DNA of 64,000 nucleotides from CBDBKE01 sp965218055. Lineage in GTDB: Bacteria; Acidobacteriota; Terriglobia; JAJPHL01; JAPKYU01. The stretch lies in contig CBDCKA010000001.1 in NCBI GenBank assembly GCA_965218055.1, positions 496,001-560,000 of the forward strand. Direction: 5' to 3'. How positions within the stretch are numbered: the first letter of the stretch is position 1; the number at the start of each line of letters is the position of its first letter. The notes beneath the pieces are model-generated. The model made no database searches. It was not told where the DNA came from and saw only the letters and a program-made list of their open reading frames with translations. A program made the position numbers and the translations under genes. This document shows positions 33,980 through 41,926 of this stretch, piece by piece.

Positions 33980-35318
33980 CAGGATGCTGAAAAAGTCCCT
34001 GGGCGACCTCTTACGAACAAAATATAATGAGTATAATTGTTCTCATTATGCGAGGACACGATCTGCACCAAGACGCGATGTTCAGCTACCTGAGCCCCGA
34101 GCAACGGGTGCCCCAGGATCATCCGTTGCGGCCGATACGCCGCATGACCGACCAAGCACTGCAACGGCTTTCGCCGCGGTTCGAGCGGATGTATGCTGAC
34201 ATCGGTCGCCCCTCGATCGCCCCGGAGAAGCTGCTGCGGGCCTTGCTGCTGCAGGTGCTCTACACCATCCGCAGCGAACGGATGCTGCTGGAGCAACTCG
34301 ATTACAACCTCCTGTTCCGGTGGTTTGTGGGACTGAACATGGATGACGCGGTGTGGGTGCCGACGGTGTTCAGCAAGAACCGGGACCGGCTGCTGGAGGG
34401 GGCCGTTGCCGAGGCATTCTTTGACGAGGTGTTGCGCGAGGCGGGCGAGCAGGAGTTGCTGTCGGAGGAGCACTTCACGGTGGACGGGACGCTGCTGGAG
34501 GCGTGGGCGAGCCAGAAGAGCTTTCAGAGGAAGGACGCGCCGGAGGGGCCGCCGCCGGAGGATCCGGGCAATCCCACGGTGGACTTCCACAAAGAGAAGC
34601 GGACCAACGAAACGCACCAGTCGACGACAGACCCGGACGCTCGGCTGGCCCGGAAGGGCAAAGGCAAGGAGGCCAAGCTGAGCTACGCCGGGCACGTGCT
34701 GATGGAGAACCGCAACGGGCTGGTGGTGAATGTGCGGCTGACCCAGGCCACCGGCACCGCCGAGCGGGAAGCGGCCGTGGAGATGGTGGACGACATTCCG
34801 GGCCCGAAGCAGGTGACGGTGGGTGCCGACAAGAACTACGACGCCGAAGCGATGGTGCAGCAGTTGCGGGAACGGAAGGCCACGCCGCACGTGGCGCAGA
34901 ACCAGGAACGGCGGCGCAGTGCCATCGACAGCCGGACCACACGGCACCCGGGTTACCAGATCAGCCAGAGAGCGCGGAAGAAGGTGGAAGAGAGTTTCGG
35001 ATGGATGAAGACGGTCGGGTTGCTGCGGAAGCTGCGGCATCGGGGCCTGGAGCGCGTCGGCTGGATCTTCACCTTTACGGCTGCCGCCTTCAACCTGGTC
35101 CGGATTCGCAACTTGGTGATCGGGGCCGTCCCGCCGCGGGTAGTGGGCCCAGGGGCCGCCTGAGGAGGAGTGTGTCCAAAGGACGAAAAAGGGCTGGGAA
35201 AGGCAAAAGACAAGGCCCCAAAGAGCCAATAGCGAGGTTCACTACGAACCGAACGGCTCAAAGAAAATTCCCACAGGATAAACGCTACTGAATTTTTTGG
35301 CCCTTTTTCAGCACCCTG
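33980..35318 (+). mobile_element. IS5-family-type insertion sequence
   Basis: The element is 1339 bp. Terminal inverted repeats begin CAGGATGCTGAAAAAG (left) and CAGGGTGCTGAAAAAG (right, complement). It is flanked by a 4-bp CTAG duplication (33976-33979 and 35319-35322), as known for IS5-type elements. It carries one intact transposase and splits a GT2 gene. Confidence 0.9.
34048..35163 (+). CDS. IS5-family-type transposase
   Basis: The product is about 371 aa from the ATG at 34048 (MRGHDLHQDAMFSYLSPEQR, the usual start of this group). An in-frame ATG at 34027 also exists. DDE residues are in FTVDGTLLEAW, TVGADKNYD and KVEESFGWMK. The protein appears intact, so the element may be mobile. Confidence 0.9.
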   Translation: MRGHDLHQDAMFSYLSPEQRVPQDHPLRPIRRMTDQALQRLSPRFERMYADIGRPSIAPEKLLRALLLQVLYTIRSERMLLEQLDYNLLFRWFVGLNMDDAVWVPTVFSKNRDRLLEGAVAEAFFDEVLREAGEQELLSEEHFTVDGTLLEAWASQKSFQRKDAPEGPPPEDPGNPTVDFHKEKRTNETHQSTTDPDARLARKGKGKEAKLSYAGHVLMENRNGLVVNVRLTQATGTAEREAAVEMVDDIPGPKQVTVGADKNYDAEAMVQQLRERKATPHVAQNQERRRSAIDSRTTRHPGYQISQRARKKVEESFGWMKTVGLLRKLRHRGLERVGWIFTFTAAAFNLVRIRNLVIGAVPPRVVGPGAA

Positions 35319-35547
35319 CTAGACCTTTGTTTATTGCATGGGCCTGCCCGCGGTCTTTTTCGGAGACCCATTTCACTTGCGGATAGTTTCCTAACACCTC
35401 ACGTGTCTTATCTTGCGAGTCACCATCGATAATGATGTGTTCATAACGCGGATACCCCTGCTGAATCACACTACGGATGGCCTCCTCGATAAACTCCCCT
35501 TGATTAAACGAAGGGGTAACTACCGAGATGGAAAGATAATCGTTCAC
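35319..35547 (-). pseudogene. GT2 glycosyltransferase, N-terminal part
   Basis: It starts at a GTG (35547) overlapping the ligase stop by 4 bp. The sequence VNDYLSISVVTPSFNQGEFI, then EEAIRSVIQQGYPRYEHIII and DGDSQDKT is the nucleotide-binding half of a GT-A enzyme. The IS interrupts it after INKGL. Restoring the frame and ignoring the later TAG gives about 267 aa. Confidence 0.88.
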
Positions 35548-36431
35548 ACTCGCTTCTCCCTGTTCAATTGCGTGCTCGCGGCCAGAGCCAGCCAGAGAAA
35601 ATAGCCTGAGCGTGCCTCTCGCAGCTCGGCATTGAAAAATATGAAGACGAGCACCATTGTTAGCGAAATTAGAAGAGCTTCTGCGGCAAAGTCTTGGCTT
35701 TGCTGCATGGCCTTCCAACTCCTCCACACCCCACCGGACAGCATCGCAAGAAACAGTAGCAACCCGAGAATGCCCATTCGGCTCGCGATCTCAAGATACG
35801 CATTGTGAACGTCAGCTTTCTCCCAGAATCCGGAAACCTGCCGCGCACTATAGCTGCCGAAGCCATCTCCCAGAAGAGGATTCCTTCGAAGCATCGCCAT
35901 GCCATGGGACCAGGAATCAAGGCGATAGATCACATTCGCATCGCTTGAGAGTTCAAGGGCTCCCGAATAGCGATCCCCTACCACCTCCAGGTACGTGGCC
36001 GGGATAGAGAAGATGATAATGAGGCCGGTCATTGCGACAGCAACCACCACCTTCAGCTTTCCGGATAGACGTAGCTCCATCAACAATACAAAAAGTCCGA
36101 CAAGAAAGCTCAGAAGCCCGGACCGCGAGGTCGTTAGCACAACACCGATTAGCAACGCAGCCACAAAAATGCTATAACGCAGCCTTCTGGCAGCCTCGCA
36201 GCGAACGATCCATAGAAGCAGACAGACTCCCGCAATCCCGAAATAGAGACTATCCGTGCCAGTACCAAATGGCCGGAAATAAACCCGGTAGGCAGGTTGC
36301 AGTACTGGCGTGCTCCAGTTAATCAAAAGTCGGATCAGAGTGCAGGTGAGGAACAGGCGCATCAGCACGGGGAGGTGTTCTCGCCGAAGAGAGAGAAGTC
36401 CTAGAAGCAAGATCCCGATCGAGAGCGCCAT
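35544..36431 (-). CDS. O-antigen ligase/polymerase-like membrane protein, probably N-truncated
   Basis: The product is 295 aa with about nine membrane segments. The Wzy_C/ligase features are present: TTSRSGLLSFLVGLFVL, then a large loop with RLDSWSHGMAMLRRNPLLGD and DVHNAYLEIASRMGILGLL. Family members usually have 10-12 segments and 400 or more residues. The first segments seem lost at the junction with an unrelated fragment upstream. It would ligate or polymerise lipid-linked glycan at the periplasmic face, if functional. Confidence 0.75.
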   Translation of the reverse strand: MALSIGILLLGLLSLRREHLPVLMRLFLTCTLIRLLINWSTPVLQPAYRVYFRPFGTGTDSLYFGIAGVCLLLWIVRCEAARRLRYSIFVAALLIGVVLTTSRSGLLSFLVGLFVLLMELRLSGKLKVVVAVAMTGLIIIFSIPATYLEVVGDRYSGALELSSDANVIYRLDSWSHGMAMLRRNPLLGDGFGSYSARQVSGFWEKADVHNAYLEIASRMGILGLLLFLAMLSGGVWRSWKAMQQSQDFAAEALLISLTMVLVFIFFNAELREARSGYFLWLALAASTQLNREKRV

Positions 36432-36655
36432 GCGACCGTCACCGAGAGCTGCCGGATATAGTCCCTTAATTTTTGAGCTTGTTCTCGGGCTCTTTCCTCG
36501 GCTGCAAGCGATTTTGCAAGTTGTTTCAGCCGGTGCCCAAAAACTTTTATCCTTTCGGGGTCAATGCCACCTTTTTCGAGTTGCTGACACACAAGGTCAG
36601 AGAAAAGCTCTGGCGGCTCATATCCAGGCGCACCCCATTGTTCCTGTTACGGCAT
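36401..36655 (-). pseudogene. Unrecognised gene fragment
   Basis: The minus strand carries an open, protein-like frame without a good start: QWGAPGYEPPELFSDLVCQQ, then LEKGGIDPERIKVFGHRLKQ and a charged helix (KSLAAEERAREQAQKLRDYI). It ends where the ligase begins, in an overlapping frame. I do not recognise it. It looks like a leftover of a deleted gene. Confidence 0.4.
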
Positions 36656-36815
36656 TGACCAGCATCCAGAAGAAGACGGGCTTAACGAAGAAACCTCCGT
36701 GGGTGGATCACAAGCCGAACGAAGGCTAGTCTGACAGGTTCGGAAGCTGTAAAAACTTTAATGTTGGACTCGTCGGCTGGAGGCTACGTATGCCCCGCCG
36801 TTCTCAACCGGTCAA

Positions 36816-37364
36816 ATGGTCTACCCTGTTCCTAGCCTGTTTTTTCAGGTGGACTTCTCCGCTCGGCGCTCATCAAGGGCGATGGGACCGTCTCACGCAC
36901 AGCCCAAATGTCGGGCCCGAAAGTCTCCTGGAATCGAGGACATTAGGGAGCACCCTGGGATAAGATCTGGCTTTGTCCAACCAGCGAATGGACCGGGGGT
37001 TGGTGTGGTTTTTTGTCCCAAGTGCTTTAGCTCCGACGTCAGGCGCTCCCATCGGCGGGGCTGGGAGAGGTGGGTCCCATTCCTGCGTTCCCACAGCTGC
37101 CGGGCTTGTGGCGAGCGATTTCTACGAGGGGCGAGACCACCCTTTGCTTGCTGCCCCAGGTGTGGCAGCAGCGAAGTCCAAGTAACTTCGCGAAACCGAG
37201 CCCCGAAGGGGGTCGCTATCACTCTCCTGCGTTTGCTGGGAAGTCGTAGCTATGGGTGTCGCAACTGCCGGCACCATTTCCTGGACTCCCGGCGGCTTCG
37301 GTCGAAGCTCGAACCCCAGCTTGAGCAGGCTGGCGGGAGTTCCAACACGGAATCCTCCAATTGA
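36816..37364 (+). CDS. Small zinc-ribbon protein
   Basis: Cysteine pairs arranged as two zinc ribbons are clear in the C-terminal half: VFCPKCFSSDV, SHSCRACGERF, FACCPRCGSSEV and SYGCRNCRHHFLDSRR. The region between them includes basic residues. The start is uncertain: ATG at 36882 and a few later codons are also possible, and the N-terminal third has poor coding character. It lies 34 bp before the CapD-like gene. Its function is unknown. Confidence 0.6.
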   Translation: MVYPVPSLFFQVDFSARRSSRAMGPSHAQPKCRARKSPGIEDIREHPGIRSGFVQPANGPGVGVVFCPKCFSSDVRRSHRRGWERWVPFLRSHSCRACGERFLRGARPPFACCPRCGSSEVQVTSRNRAPKGVAITLLRLLGSRSYGCRNCRHHFLDSRRLRSKLEPQLEQAGGSSNTESSN

Positions 37365-37398
37365 GCACATTCAGCTTCGTTGTTAACAACGGGCGAAC

Positions 37399-38562
37399 AT
37401 GAGTCGACTTCACCAAGTCAGTGTGGAAGAACTTATGCAACGCCAGACGGTGAGCGAGTTTGCCAATGAGGCTGAACTGGTGAATTACTATCGCGGCAAA
37501 CGAATCCTGATCGCTGGCGCCGGAGGTTCAATCGGTTCCGAAATTGCGCAACAACTGGCGCAGCTTGAGGCCGGGTATCTCCTTCTGGTGGACAAGGACG
37601 AGAACGGGCTCTATGAATTACAAGTTCGATTTTCGGCACGGGCTCAATCATGCCGCTACGAACTGCTGGTAGCCGACATTCGGTTTCCTGAAAGAATCCG
37701 GGGTGTTTTTGAGCAGTTTCATCCGGAGGTTGTCTTTCATGCCGCCGCTCACAAGCATGTGTCCCTCATGGAAATAAACCCGACCGAAGCGGTTCTGAAC
37801 AACGTCTTTGGGACAAGGAATCTGATCGAACAGGCAATCGCACATAGAACTTCCGTGTTTGTGTTTGTCTCTACTGACAAGGCGGTGGAGCCCTCCAGCA
37901 TCATGGGTGCGACGAAGCGCCTGGGAGAATTGATGGTCGACAGCAAGCGCAGTCATTCCAACACGCGGTTCGCTTGTGTTCGGTTCGGGAACGTGATCGG
38001 CAGTCGTGGAAGCGTGATTCCCTTGTTTCAAAAGCAGATTGCGGAAGGCGGGCCAATCACGCTCACACACCCAGAGGTCTATCGTTATTTCATGACCATA
38101 CCAGAAGCAGTTAACCTAGTGATTCGGGTTGGTATCCTGGATGGACGTGAGAAAGGCATCTATGTGCTGGACATGGGAGATCCCGTTCGGATTGCTGACC
38201 TTGCACACGACCTGATCGAATTGTCAGGATTGCGTCCCGATCGTGACATCCGCATCGAGACGATTGGCCTGCGACCCGGCGAAAGGTTGCGTGAGCAGCT
38301 GGTCGGAGAGGGTGCGTATTTGGAGCCCACCAAGCATCGCCGGATCTTTGTGGTTCTCACAAGGACGCGGCGCAAACCTCATGAGCTCGAAGCGATGTTA
38401 GACCGCTTGTGGGAGGCGACCCAGCGGAACGACGCGGAGCAGATCCGTCGCTTGTTCAATGAATTCGATTTCGAATTCCAGAAATCAAAGGCCCATCGGG
38501 CATTGAAATCCACCGGTGAGCGAGATGAAGCGTCAACGAGGGCTCGCGGGACAGCTGGGTGA
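37399..38562 (+). CDS. CapD/WbpM-like nucleoside-diphosphate sugar dehydratase/epimerase
   Basis: The product is 387 aa. A short-chain dehydrogenase of the Polysacc_synt_2 type. Signatures: RILIAGAGGSIGSEIAQQL, VVFHAAAHKHVSLMEINPTE, FVFVSTDKAVEPSSIMGATK (catalytic Lys), CVRFGNVIGSRGSVIPLF and HPEVYRYFMTIPEAVNLV. It lacks the N-terminal membrane part of long WbpM proteins. It should act on a UDP-HexNAc in surface glycan synthesis (4,6-dehydratase or epimerase); which one cannot be decided by eye. Confidence 0.88.
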   Translation: MSRLHQVSVEELMQRQTVSEFANEAELVNYYRGKRILIAGAGGSIGSEIAQQLAQLEAGYLLLVDKDENGLYELQVRFSARAQSCRYELLVADIRFPERIRGVFEQFHPEVVFHAAAHKHVSLMEINPTEAVLNNVFGTRNLIEQAIAHRTSVFVFVSTDKAVEPSSIMGATKRLGELMVDSKRSHSNTRFACVRFGNVIGSRGSVIPLFQKQIAEGGPITLTHPEVYRYFMTIPEAVNLVIRVGILDGREKGIYVLDMGDPVRIADLAHDLIELSGLRPDRDIRIETIGLRPGERLREQLVGEGAYLEPTKHRRIFVVLTRTRRKPHELEAMLDRLWEATQRNDAEQIRRLFNEFDFEFQKSKAHRALKSTGERDEASTRARGTAG

Positions 38563-38670
38563 GTAGAATTGCCAAAGCACCGGCCGAGCCAAGACCGCCT
38601 TGGCCAAACACCCTTCAACATGGAGAGCTTAGCGCTGGTTGCGCAGGTCTTGGCATCGCGATCGTTCTCC

Positions 38671-39877
38671 CTAGGCTGGCACCTGTTGCCTGCTATCGGC
38701 AGGAAGCCCGGCGGCCTGTTGGTAGACGCGCGCGAGTACTTGATAGCTCCGTTCCGCGGCGTAGTTGGCTTCAAACACCTCGCGGGCTGCACGGCCCATG
38801 TCTTCCAACTGCCGAGAATGGTCCCAACCCCATCGCACCCGTTCGGCCCAGATCATCTGGGTCCCCAGGTCGAAAGTGCAGACCCGTACGACCCTCCTCG
38901 ACAATTTCCTCCATCGCCCCCATCTTCGAGACCAGCACCGGTACGCCGCAGGCAAAGGCTTCTGCGATCGTAAGGGGGAAAACCTCGTATGATTCGCTGG
39001 GCATAATCAGGAGCCGCGACTGTTTCATCACCGTCAGGGTCGGGCGGTGCGACAATTGTCCCAGAAAACAGACGTTCGATAGATCGCGGCGAGCGGCTTC
39101 TGCTTCCAGGTCCAAGCGCAAGGGGCCGTCGCCGACGATGCGCAGTGGGAAATCTTTGCCAAGACGTTCCCAGGCCAGCAGCAGTGTGTGCAGTCCCTTC
39201 TCAGGCGACAGGCGACCGACAAACGCCGCGTACTCTCCAGCTCCATGTCGTACTCCTGGATCGGGATACACAATATTCGGCTGGACTGTAATTTTCTCGG
39301 CTGGCAGCCCCGCCTCAACGAATTTTCTGCGGCCAAACTCGCTGGGAACAAGGTAGCAGTTGACCAGCTCAGACCAAGTTTTGCGGGTCCGGTGAAGAGC
39401 GAGCATGAAGGCCACAGCGCCAGTTGCCAGACGCGAGCCTCGGTAGCAGCCATAGCGCACGCCCCGCCAGAGACTGTGCTGGACGCACTCCTCGCACACC
39501 TGCCCGTCCCGGAAAAACGCTGCGGCGGAGCAAAACAGTCGATAGTTCGACAATGTCTGCACTATAGGAATTTGAGCGTCTCGGCAAGCATAATAGGCCG
39601 CGGGCGAGATCAGGGGGAACGTGTTGTGGAAGTGGGCAATTTCCGGCCGCTCCCGCTGCAACACCTCTTGAAGCTGCTGGTAAGAGTCCCAGGCCCAAAT
39701 CGCTCGCGGAGCCAACGTTGTCTTCCCCCACCACCCGTAGCTTGAAATCTCCTCGTTGTGCCGCACATATTCGGCTACCTGATGCCCGTTGCCGCTGAGT
39801 AACGCTTTGTTGGCAGAAAACTGTATGTCCTCGCCCCCGGTCAACCGATAGAAACTATGGGCCAGCAAGATCTTCAA
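38671..39877 (-). pseudogene. GT4 glycosyltransferase with a single-base frameshift near the 3' end
   Basis: The main frame encodes a GT-B enzyme (MKILLAHSFYRLTGGEDIQF). It has the nucleotide-sugar region AAFVGRLSPEKGLHTLLLAW, then IVGDGPLRLDLE and a MPSESYEVFPLTIAEAFACG motif. After PGDPDDL the family pattern continues in another frame (AERVRWGWDHSRQLEDMGRA, then AREVFEANYAAERSY). One extra G in a GGG run near 38852 accounts for the switch. Without the shift the protein is about 400 aa. A sequencing error is possible. Confidence 0.85.
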
Positions 39878-40050
39878 TGCCGTTCTCCTCCTATCCCACT
39901 GGACCGGAGCAACTGCTTGGCACCGGGCCTGCTCGCCTGAAACTAGTGGAAATCTCCAGGGGGACGTAAACTTTTTGATCGTAAACCAGAGTTCGGCCCA
40001 CTGGCAAGCACTGTCTCAGTTCTCAATTAGTCGTTTTTGAAGGCGCCTGA

Positions 40051-40086
40051 GGTTCACACTCCGTAGGAGGTTTACACTCCGTAAGA
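40051..40086. repeat. Tandem 18-bp operator-like repeat
   Basis: Two adjacent 18-bp units match at 16 of 18 positions. The right unit contains the near-palindrome TTTACACTCCGTAA (TTAC-5-GTAA on the other strand). They lie in the 255-bp gap upstream of the minus-strand GT4 gene. The rest of the gap shows nothing clear. Confidence 0.5.
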
Positions 40087-40132
40087 GGCATCAATCATCA
40101 GCACCGCAAGGAAGACAGGTGCGGGTGGGTTC

Positions 40133-41026
40133 TCAGGAAGCTGGCGGCTCGCCGGAATTTTGAACTACCCCAGTGCTCTGCTCCTCACGTTCCAGCGCCG
40201 AATTCAGTTCTCCTCCAACCAGCAACACGACGGCCGACGCGTAGAACCACAGCATCAGGGAAATGACGGCGGTCAGTGCGCCGTAGGTGGCTTCGTACCT
40301 GCCGTAGCGCGGCAGGTAGAAGGAAAGGCCCAGCGAAATCATCACCCAGGCGGAAACAGCCAGCAAGGCGCCGGGAGTCAGCCACCGCCAGCGATGGCGA
40401 ACACTGGGCGCGGCGTAATAGGTGATATCCAACACCAGGATCAAGAACCCGATCCCGGCGACCCACCGTACGGGTGTCCAGAAGAAGAGCGGCAAGCCCA
40501 AGAACCGCGCGGCCAAGGTGCTAAGGCGCTCACCGAAGACTAGTAGAACCGTGGAGACCAGCGCCATCAGGCCCAGCACCAAAGTGAGCCCGATTGCCAT
40601 CAGACGGGCTTTCCAGAAGGGCCGCGACTCCGGGATTTCGTAAGCGACGTTGAGCCCCTCGATGACGGCGGCGAACCCCGCTGAGGCCGACCACAACAAG
40701 GCCACTGCGCTCAGGGAAAGCAGTCCTTCCCGCTTGTATGTGAGCAGCGTGTGCAAATTGCCCTGCACCAGACTCATTGCCCGCGGCGGAACCACAGGTT
40801 GCAGCACGAGGATCAGGCGGTTCAAAGCATCCGCGTGCGTCACGTAGGGGAGCAGCGTCGCCACCACAAGCAGGAACGGGAAGACCGCCAGGAGGAAAAA
40901 GAAAGCCAGTTGGCCGGAGAGTCCGAACACATTGTCGTCGAAGGTCTTCTGAGCAACTCGCCGGGCAAGCCAGCCCAAACGGCTCAAGGTCGAACGCTTC
41001 TGTCGGACAGCGGTCAATGTGGTCAT
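40133..41026 (-). CDS. YihY/BrkB-family membrane protein
   Basis: I chose the ATG at 41026 (297 aa) because AAGGGG precedes it and the family pattern begins soon after (RVAQKTFDDNVFGLSGQLAFFFLLAVFPFL). About six membrane segments follow, with family-like NVAYEIPESRPFWKARLMAI and PRYGRYEATYGALTAVISLM. YihY proteins are conserved inner-membrane proteins. Recent work links some to lipid transport, but the role here is not shown by sequence. Confidence 0.88.
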   Translation of the reverse strand: MTTLTAVRQKRSTLSRLGWLARRVAQKTFDDNVFGLSGQLAFFFLLAVFPFLLVVATLLPYVTHADALNRLILVLQPVVPPRAMSLVQGNLHTLLTYKREGLLSLSAVALLWSASAGFAAVIEGLNVAYEIPESRPFWKARLMAIGLTLVLGLMALVSTVLLVFGERLSTLAARFLGLPLFFWTPVRWVAGIGFLILVLDITYYAAPSVRHRWRWLTPGALLAVSAWVMISLGLSFYLPRYGRYEATYGALTAVISLMLWFYASAVVLLVGGELNSALEREEQSTGVVQNSGEPPAS

Positions 41027-41208
41027 CAGGGCCCCTTGATTGCAACCGGCCCGGCCAACCCCCGCCAACCCCGGCCAACCGAAGGCGGGCGCCCTTCCTC
41101 CCGATACATCATAATAGATCACCTCTCCCCGTAGGTGCCCTCCTGCTGGCACCCCAAAGCACACCTCGTGGCTGGCGGAACACAGTCCTATCGCGCTAAT
41201 GCAGGACC

Positions 41209-41380
41209 ATGCCCGATAAGCCTAAGTACTCGGGACCCGAGCGGCGGCAGCAGTATCGGGTCATCAACGAGGTCAAGATCCTGATCAGGGTTGGCAGTAC
41301 GTTTTCTCAGGTAGGAATCGGTCAAGAACCTGACTCGCAACGGAATCTTCTTTGAGGCTTCCGTAGTCCCCACTCAAGAC
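41209..41380 (+). pseudogene. PilZ-domain fragment, frameshifted
   Basis: The plus strand reads MPDKPKYSGPERRQQYRVIN, with an R-X3-R c-di-GMP motif, then after a one-base shift VKNLTRNGIFFEASVVP, matching the N-X-S/T-X2-G motif and the next strand of PilZ domains. The frame breaks near 41310-41320. The rest of the domain is missing where the metallopeptidase gene ends. Confidence 0.7.
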
Positions 41381-41823
41381 CACCGCCGCCAGCGACGCTC
41401 GGCTCGCCGGAGTTGCTGCTCGTTCAGGCCGAAGTAGTGTCCCACCTCGTGCCAGAGCGTCTCCCGGACGATTTGCTGCAGGTGTCTTTCGTTGCGCGCC
41501 AGCCGCTCGATCGGTCTGCGATAAATGGAGATTTTGTCAGGCAACACCAAGCCGTAGTGGGAAGTGCGCTGGGTCAGCGGGACCCCGTGGTAGAGCCCGA
41601 GCAGAGTGGAGCCGGACGGGCAATGCGCTCCTTCGAGGTCTTCCGCGCTGGGTTCTTCTTCGACCACGATCGCCACGTTGGCGATGCGGCTCCGGAACCG
41701 CGCCGGGATCTGGAGACAGGCCTCCTCGACCAGACGAGCAAACTCCTCCCCCTTGTTGCGGCGCGCGCCCATACCGGCCCCTAGCTTGTGGCTCGTAGCG
41801 GCCAGCTTATCAGTAAGCGCCAC
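41374..41823 (-). CDS. Minimal zincin metallopeptidase (PF06262 type)
   Basis: The product is up to 149 aa from the GTG at 41823. ATG at 41772, with AGGGGC before it, is an equally good start (132 aa). The family is recognised by FARLVEEACLQIPARFRSRI, a short middle with GLYHGVPLT and DKISIYRRPIE, and the zinc motif WHEVGHYFGLNE near the end. These are small cytosolic proteins with the HEXXH zinc site and unknown substrate. Confidence 0.85.
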   Translation of the reverse strand: MALTDKLAATSHKLGAGMGARRNKGEEFARLVEEACLQIPARFRSRIANVAIVVEEEPSAEDLEGAHCPSGSTLLGLYHGVPLTQRTSHYGLVLPDKISIYRRPIERLARNERHLQQIVRETLWHEVGHYFGLNEQQLRRAERRWRRWS

Positions 41824-41926
41824 TACGGGGGGAAATTGCGAGCGGCGCCAGAGTGCTCACGGCTGGCCGCGGCTGCCGTTGCCTTGTGATACACTGCACA
41901 AACAGCCGGTCTCATCCTCAGCCCTC

